Shown: piece by piece, positions 9,229-18,946 of the stretch
How the letters are laid out: each line of letters begins with the position of its first letter
How positions within the stretch are numbered: position 1 is the first letter of the stretch
DNA from: Silene conica
Lineage: Eukaryota; Streptophyta; Magnoliopsida; Caryophyllales; Caryophyllaceae
DNA: 64,000 nucleotides
Assembly (NCBI GenBank): GCA_029255685.2
Contig: CM055315.2
Span: forward strand, 26,975,501-27,039,500
Direction of reading: 5' to 3'
Position numbers and translations under genes: made by a program
Notes under the pieces: generated by a model
Seen by the model: only the letters and a program-made list of their open reading frames with translations
What the model was told of the DNA's origin: nothing
Database searches by the model: none

Positions 9229-10626
9229 TCAGCAGCAAGATACCCCAAAGTGGGGCACTTGGCTAAAAGAGGTTCTTTCAGCAGTATGGACCGCTACTCT
9301 AGGCTTCCAGACAACATGCCTAGATGGAGGAAGGGTATCTGGTGTCGCGTAAGCTATGGCACGCTTCTTTACTTTGCCTGGCCTATCTTCTTCAGCAACT
9401 TGCTCCAATTTTGTCTCACCAGTATCACCAGGATCTCCTATGCCCTCTTTACCATGACCTGCAGCAACAGAAGTAATAGGATGGCCCTCCAATTTTCTCT
9501 TAAGCTCAAGGCCTTTGATGACCTCCAAGATTTTACCGAACTGAAGTTCCAATTTTACTTTCTCTAAATGATCCGGATACGGGACCGCAATGCTTGTCGC
9601 AGAATCAACAATCTTTGGCTCTTTTAAATTCAGAATCTTCGTCGAGGCATTGATGGGAGGAGAGTCAGGTAGCTTAGGAGGCGAATCCACAATTTGCTCA
9701 GGAACCCTGGTCGGTCGACCTGATATAGCGGTCGGTCGACCAGACGCTGTATCATCGAATTTTTTCTGTTTTGCAGAAACTGATCTCACGTCAGGTGTCG
9801 AGGTCGGTCGACCTGATGTTGTGGTCGGTCGATCTTCTGACCTGTGCACGGGATCAATTTCTTCGTCCTGAGCTACGGCAGCATCATCCTTTGGGGTTGG
9901 TCCCTCATAAGCTTTCTCAAGTTCTTCGGAACGGGCGTTATTGGATGTTTCAAGTGCGGAAACATGACTTATTTCAATATTTGTTTTCAGTGAATCCCCA
10001 CATGAATTTCCATTTTCAGCTCTATGAATCGCCAACTCCTCAATAGTAACCCAACCCTTGTCACAAGCTACATTATAAAATCCACCATTTATAGCCGAAT
10101 CAAGGATGGCTCTGTAGTCATCATACAAAGAGTTATAGAATCGGTGGCAAAGGTACCACTCCTCAAAGCCGTGGTGAGGAACGGATCGAACCAACTTCTT
10201 AAAACGGGCCCACGCTTCAGGAAATTTCTCATCGGGTCCTTGCTGGAAATTTGAGATTTGATTTCTCAAAGCATTGGTTTTTGCTGGCGAAGTGTACTTT
10301 TGGCAGAAAGCCAATGCTAGAGATGTCCAATCTGTAACTCTAGCCGCTACCCTATCAAGGTAACGAATCCATTCACGCGCAGAATCTTTCAAGGAGAAAC
10401 GAAACAACATCTCCTTAACCTCATCTCGCTCTCCCGCCGATACGGGTAGGGAACAACAATAATCTGTAAATAGCTCCAAATGCTTCAAAGGGTCCTCATC
10501 TGGTAGTCCTGCAAACTGACTTTGCTCCACCAATTCGATATGGGAGAAATCAATTATAAAGGGGAGAGTAAATCCCTGTGATAGGTGGTGTGCTGCTGGA
10601 TGAAGATTATCAGAAATAGTAGACAT
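9229..10626 (-). CDS. Gag protein of the TR-GAG element
   Basis: Structural protein that would form the particle. The first ATG in the open frame is at 10626-10624, giving 465 codons; the open frame begins slightly upstream. Residues ~50-190 show the retrotransposon gag (capsid) fold: DPLKHLELF, SLKDSAREWIRYLD, LRNQISNFQQGPDEKFPEAW, ARFKKLVRSVPHHGFEEW and FYNSLYDDYR, the arrangement seen in Athila/Tat gags. No CCHC knuckle and no protease follows. The C-terminal half is low complexity and contains four repeats of the SGRPT / DRPTT type, the translated form of the paired GGTCGACC motifs at 9709-9834. The frame is intact, which hints that Gag made in cis is useful even without pol. Confidence 0.85.
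   Translation of the reverse strand: MSTISDNLHPAAHHLSQGFTLPFIIDFSHIELVEQSQFAGLPDEDPLKHLELFTDYCCSLPVSAGERDEVKEMLFRFSLKDSAREWIRYLDRVAARVTDWTSLALAFCQKYTSPAKTNALRNQISNFQQGPDEKFPEAWARFKKLVRSVPHHGFEEWYLCHRFYNSLYDDYRAILDSAINGGFYNVACDKGWVTIEELAIHRAENGNSCGDSLKTNIEISHVSALETSNNARSEELEKAYEGPTPKDDAAVAQDEEIDPVHRSEDRPTTTSGRPTSTPDVRSVSAKQKKFDDTASGRPTAISGRPTRVPEQIVDSPPKLPDSPPINASTKILNLKEPKIVDSATSIAVPYPDHLEKVKLELQFGKILEVIKGLELKRKLEGHPITSVAAGHGKEGIGDPGDTGETKLEQVAEEDRPGKVKKRAIAYATPDTLPPSRHVVWKPRVAVHTAERTSFSQVPHFGVSCC
9709..9834. repeat. Two paired GGTCGGTCGACC motifs inside the gag frame
   Basis: Pairs at 9709-9742 and 9802-9834, 60 bp apart. Each is GGTCGGTCGACC, about 10 bases, then GGTCGGTCGACC (last copy ends GATC). 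On the coding strand they give GRPT-type tetrapeptides, so a nucleic-acid motif is being tolerated in, or used by, the protein. Confidence 0.85.
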
Positions 10627-10778
10627 GATCGCAATAGCACTGAGAGTACTCAAGTCTTCCTCCCAAAAACCTGTCTTCTAAAACAAAACTAGAAGGAAAG
10701 GTAAGTAACGGTCTTAAGGAACCGAAGTTCCTTAAGACAAGGAAAATAAACTGAAAACTAACAAACAAAATTATACCG

Positions 10779-10798
10779 TCTCCCTGGCAACGGCGCCA
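10779..10798 (-). other. Primer-binding site of the TR-GAG element
   Basis: Minus strand reads TGGCGCCGTTGCCAGGGAGA, five bases from the LTR edge. This TGGCGCCGTT class of site is usual in Athila-like and related plant Gypsy elements (tRNA-Asp-like complement, from memory). Confidence 0.8.
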
Positions 10799-10803
10799 AA
10801 ATT

Positions 10804-12427
10804 TGATACCCGTCGTTGTGGGTGTCAAAGATAAAATTTATAAACCAAACTAAAACTATAGATAGTGATAGTAAGGGTTGAACCACAGAGAGACAAGGTT
10901 AATTATGTTTGCTAATTTTTAATCTATAAAGTAACAATAAAGAGGGGGGTTTTGAGTGATTGTTGCTAAGTCTAAAACAAATATGAAATAAAACGAGTAA
11001 ATAAAGATGTGATAAAAGAGATGCTAGGATGTTTGGGTAATAAATAGCTAAAATAATATAAATCCTAAGTCAACATGTATTGCAGTCGCGTAAGGGGTGT
11101 AACATATCCTTTAGGTCTATGCTACCTAATAGCTCCTTTCGGCCTATGCTATTAGTTCCTAGGTCTCACAATTTATTGGGTGTCAACAATAAAGGTGATT
11201 CCTAAATTCTAGGTCACAAACCTTTCAGTCTTAAGTAACCTATCCGTCTTAAGGTGTAAACCAATGCCCTTCCCATATCTCTCAATCTTGGGTAGGTCAT
11301 TACTAACATCCTACAAGTCTCCTTTTGGTCTCATTGTAGGTTATTATAGTCTACAAATTAAAGCGAAACAGAATTTAAACACGAGTCGGTCGACCGACCT
11401 ATAATGGTGGTCGGTCGACCTCCTGCCTGCGACATGTTGATTCGAGAATTATACTACCTATGCATATTTACTCCCTACATCCTAACATATGAAATTAGCT
11501 ACTCATAACTATTGAAACAATAATAAAAATAGGAATAAACATGGAAATTATAAATAACATCAATCTAAACATGCAATAATAATAAAGGCTTGGGATTCTA
11601 ACTTAAACGTATGCAATAATTATAAACTAACAATAATAAAACATAAATTAAGAGAGGAATTACCGGAAATAAGGATTAAGGCGGAAAAGAACAAGCTTTA
11701 ATGATTAATGTTGAAAGATTGATGATGAACAATATATAAAACTAAAGAAAAGTGTTTGATGATTATGGAAAGATTAAAACTAAAAATGGATGTAACTCTA
11801 TGATAGAAAACTAGGTAGAAAACTTGATGGAAATCTCAATGAAAAACCCTAATCCCGTAATTTAGCTTAAATAGGCGGAATTAAAGAGTTTCCTAATGAC
11901 CTAAACACTTTAATGGGCTTCGCGGAAACTTCTGGGTCAGTGCTGAGGTCGGTCGACCCAATTAGTAGGTCGGTCGACCCAATTGTCGGGACTGCAGCGC
12001 GCGTCGATCTTAAAACAGCTGCCATTTCTTCGTTACTTATCGTAATCAAGCGATTCTTGCGGCGTTGGAAAGCTAAGAGGATAATATTTCACCTCCAACT
12101 ATAATCACTCCATTATAAGCTCTAGAACTCGAGATATAGCCATTTGAAACAGGCTGCAACATCGTGGATCGATTCTTTGCTTATTAAAGCTATCTTCAGG
12201 CCTTGAAATGTGCGCTAGGCTTCGTTCCTTCTTGTCCTTAGTCATGAAAAATCCCGAGGGCATAAATTTGGTATAAAATCGTCCCTTTTCCGTATAAATC
12301 TGCAAAAGAGCATAAAAATACGAAAGTAGACAATTGTTGGGAAATAAAGGCTAAAACATAGTAATTAAATGAGCGACAAAATGCGTGTAGAAATAGATGT
12401 AAAACATCATAAAATAGGCACGCATCA
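10804..12427 (-). repeat. 5' LTR of the TR-GAG element (1,624 bp, complete)
   Basis: Ends TGAT...ATCA; primer site on the left, AGCAG flank on the right. This copy shows the part of the LTR that is missing from 5921-7247. Contains the three TCCTTTNGGYCT-loop hairpins (11099-11340) and two paired GGTCGACC motifs (11384-11420, 11947-11980). Confidence 0.9.
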
Positions 12428-12450
12428 AGCAGATTACAGGATAATTAGAA

Positions 12451-13487
12451 CGATTTTTTCTTGATTTGGGTCGATGAGGATTGACTAGTTTAGGACTGAA
12501 TGCTTTGGATGTTTAACTCGTAGTCCTAGGTTTGCGAAGAGTTACTGTTTGAAGAATACCGTGTTTATACTATTGGGATTAGATGTTTTGGATGTTTATC
12601 TCATAGTCCTATGTATGAAAGTAAGTACAGTTCCGAGAGTGCCGCTTCCATATCTTTTGTTGTCGGTATGAGCGTAACAGATTTTTGTTTATAGGTCTGG
12701 AAGTACGATGGATTCAGGTTTAAGATCCTTGTTTTTGAGATTCACCTTGTTTGGAGATCTGTAACATATGCTAGTTGAGTATGAAGGCAACCTTGTTAGT
12801 ACTTTTTGATCTAGCTCCATGAAGGATGTTGGTTGTTGAGTAATAATCGAGAGTTGTGAAGTTCCTTTGGTAATATGATATCTTGTATCGTGGATGAACT
12901 AGATGTGAATGACCCAAATTGAGTTGAGGAAGCCTTGAGAGTTGTGTGATTGAAAGAGTTGCCTTTTGAGGTATGTAAGAAACTATGATGATGATGACTC
13001 GTTTATGGATTGAGTGATTAGTGATTTCCGTAATCCGAAGAGTTATCTTCCTCCTTAACCCTAAACCTCTTTTGTTCATGCTCTTGTTCTTTTGTTGTTT
13101 TTGCCTCTTTACTCTCTTGTTGAGCACCGTCCTTAGCCTTGAAAATGGTAGTTTATGATGCCTTGTTTTGGGTTAGCTTCCTTGTTGACCTCTTTGTGCT
13201 TTGAGATCGTTGAAAGACCGACCCGACCCTCTTTGGTTGATGATATGTAGCTTTCATCGTTGTGTTTTGTTTGAAGTATTCAAAATATTTTCCATTTATA
13301 TATTTTATAACGATTTGAGTTACCTAAATTTTGTTGTTGAAAATCTTAGTTTTTGTTACGACCTTACCTATTTTTACGGATTCGAAAATGGAAGTTTACT
13401 TTCGAAAGAACATGTTTTGAAAAACTTGAAATGGTTTATAATTTTGATTTATTTTAGCGTTGATTTGATGTAACACTTGTTATTGGA
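12451..13487 (+). repeat. Second copy of the LARD-like 1 internal 3' end
   Basis: Matches 17632-18664 with about 18 differences in 1.03 kb by eye. Instead of running into a polypurine tract and LTR start it jumps to a point about 850 bp inside the LTR. The 23 bases 12428-12450 do not match and remain unexplained. Confidence 0.85.
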
Positions 13488-15478
13488 ATTATGTTTGATT
13501 AAATAGTGGCATGATTAGGTTCATAAATCATATGTTTGGATGAATTTCATCATGCATGCTTGTGTTGGATGAGATTTTAATTGTGGAAATTCATTAAGGA
13601 TTGTATGGTTAAATGAGTTTATGATCATTGAGGATGATTAGGTTGATAGTCTTTCAAGTTCATAGTGTTTTGCTTACAATGGTTAATTCATGATGTTTCA
13701 GCACCTTGACAAATATGTCCATTGTCTTGTACAATTTATTTCAACATCTTAGAGTATCCTCCTTTGAAAATGTTGAAAAGAGACCCCTGTTTATTTTAAG
13801 TTTAGAATCTACCTCTAAAATATCGTAATTTTCTTGCATGTCGTTTATTCACAATAAATTATTTACGAACGTTGCGCGAAAATACTCGCAGAATGGACAG
13901 TGGCTCAAAGATGGTTTCGAAAATCATTTTTATACTTTGAATCTATTCTGGTCCTTTTCAATAATTAAACTTTGAAGAGTTTAGATGATGATAGGAGGTT
14001 GTTTTGCCCCAAAATGATTTGTTAAACCCGTTTTATGAAGCAATACATTTTGTGTGACGGTTTCTGACACACTGTAAAGATCAGTCAATAACCCCCTAAG
14101 TTCGTCTTTTGGAAATGTTCATATGACAAATATTGTAGATAAAAGTCTTATTAAACCGAACCAATTGGCCTTGTATCATTTCGATTTTATTTGAATTAAT
14201 TATGAATTTTACGGCAGAGGACAGCTGTAATGTGAAATGCGTTTAGAAATTTTGTTTCATTATTCAATCCCGTGTGTTCTCTTTCGGCATGGAACGAATA
14301 TAAGTGTTGTTTTATTCATCATTTTTTTGGCTCATGTATGTTTAAATAAGTGGGTTAACGGTTATGTTATCCTAAGCTTGTGTAGGTGACGGTTATGTCA
14401 TCCTAAAATTGTGTGGCGACGGTTATGTTGCCTTGCATGTGAATAGATAGCGGTGGTACGATTTGTGTATCACTGTAATGAACTAACGCCACCCATGCAA
14501 TGGGGAATTTATCTATGTTCGGGATTGGTCGGAGGCAGTGGTTATACGCTCCGGTCCCCGTGTGTCGTTCGGTGTAAGGCATTACATCGAGAGGTCTGGC
14601 CAGGTCTTAGGCATATAGGCAGTGGCTATACGCTATACATAGTATTCGGAGGCAGTGGTTATACGCTCCGTAGCTGGAGGCAGTGGTTATACGCTCCAGT
14701 AGCCAGAGGCAGTGGTTATACGCTCTGGTACGTCAGAGGCAGTGGTTATACGCTCTGACGGCGTTCATTCTATTCCTCTGTTGTTTGATAGTTGTATGTT
14801 TTGTAATCGGAGGCAGTGGTTATACGCTCCAGTAGCCAGAGGCAGTGGTTATACGCTCTGGTATGTCAGAGGCAGTGGTTATACGCTCTGACTATGTGTA
14901 TTCTTTGCTTGGATGTTTCCTTGATTTTGATACTATCTCATATGCGCTGGCTTTAATTCTGTTATACATGTTGATTCATGCTGTTTTCACATGTTTTTGA
15001 CTTATTGCCCACGCATTGATCATGATGTTCATGTTTGGTAATATATAAGATTGTTTATGAAATTATATACATGTTCATATGTATAAGATGTTTAGTATTA
15101 TTGTTTACATGTTTTCTGACGTAAAGTGGCTGGGAGAACCCTGAGTTACTCCCCACTGACTTTGGCGTTCATGTTTCATGAATGTAGGTTGGTGCTGTTT
15201 GGGGAAGACGTGTAGCTATCGAGCATTGTTGATAATTCGACAATTACCCTTACGCTTAGTTTAGATTTAATTCATGTTGTTATCGTGGGATACCTTATCC
15301 CTCGTCTATTTAAGTTATTTTGTATAATTTATACTTTCTCATTAGTTTTTAGTCTTCCGCATGTTATTTTGATATTCCGCGAAAAAGTTTTAATAAATAT
15401 GTCGAAAAGTTTTTAAAAGTATCGTATTTCCGCTGCAAATTATTTGTTTATTTTTATGCTATATCGCGGGGTGTCACA
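13485..15478 (+). repeat. Middle LTR of LARD-like 1, 5' part deleted
   Basis: Matches 19798-21822. The join with the internal copy has a two-base shared GA, so the 1.14 kb equivalent to 18665-19800 was probably lost by microhomology-mediated deletion. Contains the hairpin array at 14352-14891. Confidence 0.85.
14352..14891 (+). repeat. Hairpin array in the LARD-like 1 middle LTR, main loop GGCAGTGGTTATACGC
   Basis: Nine units with core GGCAGTGGTTATACGC (14531, 14614, 14647, 14674, 14703, 14732, 14808, 14834, 14864). Flanks pair: CTGGA/TCCAG, CCAGA/TCTGG, GTCAGA/TCTGAC, TATA/TATA. Upstream, three units share loop GGTTAT with different stems (14352-14372, 14383-14405, 14415-14432, e.g. GGCGAC/GTTGCC). 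The unit at 14808-14830 has mismatched outer flanks and looks like a fusion of two units. Confidence 0.9.
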
Positions 15479-15495
15479 GTTGTTATCAGAGCAGT
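15479..15495 (+). other. Primer-binding site of LARD-like 1
   Basis: GTTGTTATCAGAGCAGT follows the LTR end directly. It is one change from the TTGGTATCAGAGC initiator-Met tRNA site used by Tekay-like elements. Confidence 0.8.
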
Positions 15496-18400
15496 AATGC
15501 TCCCGACGCACACACGTGTACCCCAACTTAAATATGAACTCGACCTGAAATAATGAATGAGAGATGGGTAGACTTAAGGACCAAGTGGTAGTCTGTATTA
15601 TGATTGTTCCTTGTTAGGTCTAACATGTTTGTTAATTGTCAAAGATTTTATTTTTGTGCTCAAGGATTGGTGAACCATGAGCTTACCTGGATGGCGATCA
15701 AGATTACTGTCTACTACCGAAGATGGAAGATTTGTGCTATCTTTGAAGGATGCTTCTATGTCCCCAAAGATACTTCTTGTTCATCATGTATCACCTCCTT
15801 CCTTATTTCTTGATGCATATCCTCTCTTCTTGAAATCTCTTCTATCCTAACTCGGAAGCTACTTTCGTAACTTCCCGACTTAAACCTTATCCTTGTTAAT
15901 TGCCTTTTTCCCATGGCGCTTTGTAGGTAGCCTAGCTTAGTTGGATATTGAGGATTTTGTTCGAGGATAACCCCTAGCCCTTATTTTGAGAAGTAATCTT
16001 ACTGAAAACGTTTAGGGAGTGTAGTAAGCCATATCTTGGTAATCCTAATGTTTAGTTGTTTACCCAATTGGTGGGTAAAATTGGTTGGTGATATTCCTAG
16101 ATTAAAGTTTGAGTGGTATACGTAGCTTTTGGAAGAATTTAACCTTGATAATCATAATTGGGAATTAGAACCAGTGGGTTAATATGTGTCGCTTTAAGAG
16201 TATGGATGAGGTGTTAGAATTCATAAAAATGAATTTGGAAAATATACTTGGGATGCTAGTGAAAATTAATGGTTGAGTGAAGTGAATCAGTAATGCTTGA
16301 CTTTGGGAATTGGGTTTGACTTTAATTGGGATGTTACTTTTGGTGGATAAGAATCGTGTATATTAATGGACGAGTATTGAAAGAGTTAGCGATGTAAATT
16401 TAGAGGAACCGACTGAAGTTTACTCTTTTAGTTATTTGATTGGATTAGAGGTGTAACCTTTGAGGAGTTACTTGAAGATCATGTCTTTGGATGTTTGATT
16501 GATGTCATAAGGTGCAACTTGTGGATTTGTGAGATTTCGATGTTGCGATGTTTAATAGACGTTTGGATTCGTATATAGAGGTGTGGAGACGTTAATAGTG
16601 GATCTTAGTGTTCACATTTTGAGGTATCTGAGAATTATAAGGATTTACGCCTTGTGTGGAATTAGAACAGAGTAACTCGATGAGTAATGAAAGTTTTGGG
16701 AATTGAAGGAATTAGAGAGGGTTGATAATCTATGGAGTATAAAAATTATGAACTAGCAATGGTATAAAAATGGTTTATCCTGGAATATTAAAGAAGTGCC
16801 GTTTAGGAAATTTAAGAAGTAGAGATACCTGAAACTTTATTGAATAGTCGAAATTGAGATAATCGTACACCTGAAAGGACTTATAGTATGGTAAACCATC
16901 TGGGAAAATTATTCTTGGAAAGTGATAGTTCAGTGTGCTTGAATTGGTAAATAGGAGATGAGAACCTTGTGAGAATTTTAGGAAGCCCGAGCCTTGGGAA
17001 TTGTGTCAGTTCAAATCATAACCTTTTCTCAACGCTTCTCTTCTTCTTTCTTCTTCAGTGCTAATTCCGTCGAGTTATGCTTTCATAACAAAGCTTACTT
17101 GACCTCTTTTTACGTCATATATCTTGTTACCTCTAATGCTTATCCTTCTACTCTTAGCTTCACTTTTGTTGGAATCCATAATCTAGAGTCTCTTAGCTAT
17201 CATCTTATATATCTCTCCCTCAAGTTTCTATTTCGCGTTTGTTCCCGAAGTTTGTATCATATCTTTAACCGTTGTGAGCCTTGTCCCTTTCTTCTTGGAC
17301 TAGTTGTGAGGTTGACTTCGTTTGTGGAATAGTGATATATGCTTCGAGGATCCTTGGTCTTGTTTTATCGGATATAGTTGAGAGAGTTAGCGTTTGATGA
17401 CGTTTGTGTAATATTAGGTAGTGTGCCATCTTGATGGTTTCAAGTTAAAGGTTTGAAGGTATGAGTGCTTCTTATGGATTGGTATCAACCCTGATGCTAA
17501 TAATTTTAGTGTTATCTATGAGAGTGTTAATGGTTACCTAGAGACCGTTTTGGTGAAAGTTGTTACTCTTATGAGACTTTCTTTGGGATGTTCACTTTAC
17601 GGTAATTATGGTAGTCAAGGTTTAAGAGATGTTTTCTTGATTTGGGTCGATGAGGATTGACTAGTTTAGGACTGAATGCTTTGGATGTTTAACTCGTAGT
17701 CCTAGGTTTGCGAAGAGTTACGGTTTGAAGAATACCGTGTTTATGCTTTTGGGATTAGATGTTTTGGATATTTATCTCATAGTCCTATGTATGAAAGTAA
17801 GTACAGTTCCGAGAGTGCCGCTTCCATATCTTTTGTTGTCGGTATGAGCGTAACAGATTTTTGTTTATAGGTCTGGAAGTACGATGGATTCAGGTTTAAG
17901 ATCCTTGTTTTTGAGATTCACCTTGTTTGGAGATCTGTAACATATGCTAGTTGAGTATGAAGGCAACCTTGTTAGTACTTTTGGATCTAGCTCCATGAAG
18001 GATGTTAGTTGTTGAGTAATAATCGAGAGTTGTGAAGTTCCTTTGGTAATATGATACCTTGTATCGTGGATGAACTAGATGTGAATGACCCAAATTGAGT
18101 TGAAGAAGCCTTGAGAGTTGTGTGATTGAAAGAGTTGCCTTTTGAGGTGTGTAAGAAACTATGATGATGATGACTCGTTTATGGATTGAGTGATTAGTGA
18201 TTTCCGTAATCCGAAGAGTTATCTTCCTCCTTAACCCTAAACCTCTTTTGTTCATGCTCTTGTTCTTTTGTTGTTTTTGCCTCTTTACTCTCTTGCTGAG
18301 CACCGTCCTTAGCCTTAAAAATGGTAGTTTATGATGCCTTGTTTTGGGTTAGCTTCCTTGTTGACCTCTTTGTGCTTTGAGATCGTTGAAAGACTGACCC

Positions 18401-18931
18401 GACCCTCTTTGGTTGATGATATGTAGCTTCCATCCTTGTGTTTTGTTTGAAGTATTCAAAATATTTTCCATTTATATATTTTATAACGATTTGAGTTACC
18501 TAACTTTTGTTGTTGAAAATCTTAGTTTTTGTTACGACCTTACCTATTTTTACGGATTCGAAAATGGAAGTTTACTTTCGAAAGAACATGTTTTGAAAAA
18601 CTTGAAATGGTTTATAATTTTGATTTATTTTAGCGTTGATTTGATGTAAGACTTGTTATTGGAGACGTCTAATAACTCGTATTACGCTTGTTGACACATG
18701 ATATGATTTGGTCTTGGACTAGTCCTTGATTTGGAATTTCGGGCTCTTGAATGCGCAACGAGAACCCTCTTGTTCCATTGACGAGGACTTGTACCTTTGG
18801 AAAATCTTTTTAAAATCTTTAAAACAAATCTAAGTTTCAAAATATCAAATTTTGGGTAAACGCTTTGGTTGTTTACCTTGTCTTTACAACTTACCGTTTT
18901 CTGTTTTCAAGTTTCAAGGACGAAACTTTTT
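15496..18931 (+). other. Non-coding internal region of LARD-like 1
   Basis: 3.4 kb without a gag, protease, RT or integrase motif in any frame. Small frames (15604-15813, 16994-17332) have no family resemblance I can name. Base use is strongly one-sided: in 16321-16380 I count 16 G and 3 C on the sense strand. The same skew on the sense strand is seen in LARD-like 2. Confidence 0.7.
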
Positions 18932-18946
18932 AAAAGGTGGGGTGAT
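18895..18946 (+). other. Polypurine tract of LARD-like 1 with preceding small hairpin
   Basis: The polypurine tract AAAAGGTGGGGTGAT at 18932-18946 abuts the LTR. Just before it AAGTTTC and GAAACTT flank AAGGAC, a 7-bp hairpin that recurs at the same place in LARD-like 2 and the Tekay element. Confidence 0.75.

Larger units (their letters stand above)
5921..12427 (-). mobile_element. Gag-only Gypsy-like LTR element (TR-GAG type), continues left of window
   Basis: Minus-strand element: 5' LTR 10804-12427, primer site 10779-10798, gag 9229-10626, non-coding stretch, polypurine tract 7248-7265, and 3' LTR ending at 7247. The 3' LTR is cut at 5920/5921 by the Copia element, and its remainder (equivalent of 10804-11095) should lie left of the window. 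The internal region is only 3.56 kb and has no protease, RT, RNase H or integrase, so it depends on another element. LTRs beginning TGATGCGTG and this primer site are typical of Athila/Tat-like Gypsy relatives. Comparing the shared 1.32 kb of the LTRs by eye I count about 14 substitutions and one 5-bp indel (about 1%), so it is young. Right-flank 5-mer: AGCAG. Confidence 0.85.

Noticed and set aside
14531..14891. Regularly spaced repeats resembling a CRISPR array
   Set aside because: The spaces are short and pair with each other as stem arms, the repeats lie inside a plant LTR, and the array is duplicated in the other LTR.
17947..18303. 118-codon minus-strand frame, repeated at 12771-13127
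   Set aside because: Both copies lie in the duplicated non-coding internal region; repetition reflects the duplication, and no family is recognised.
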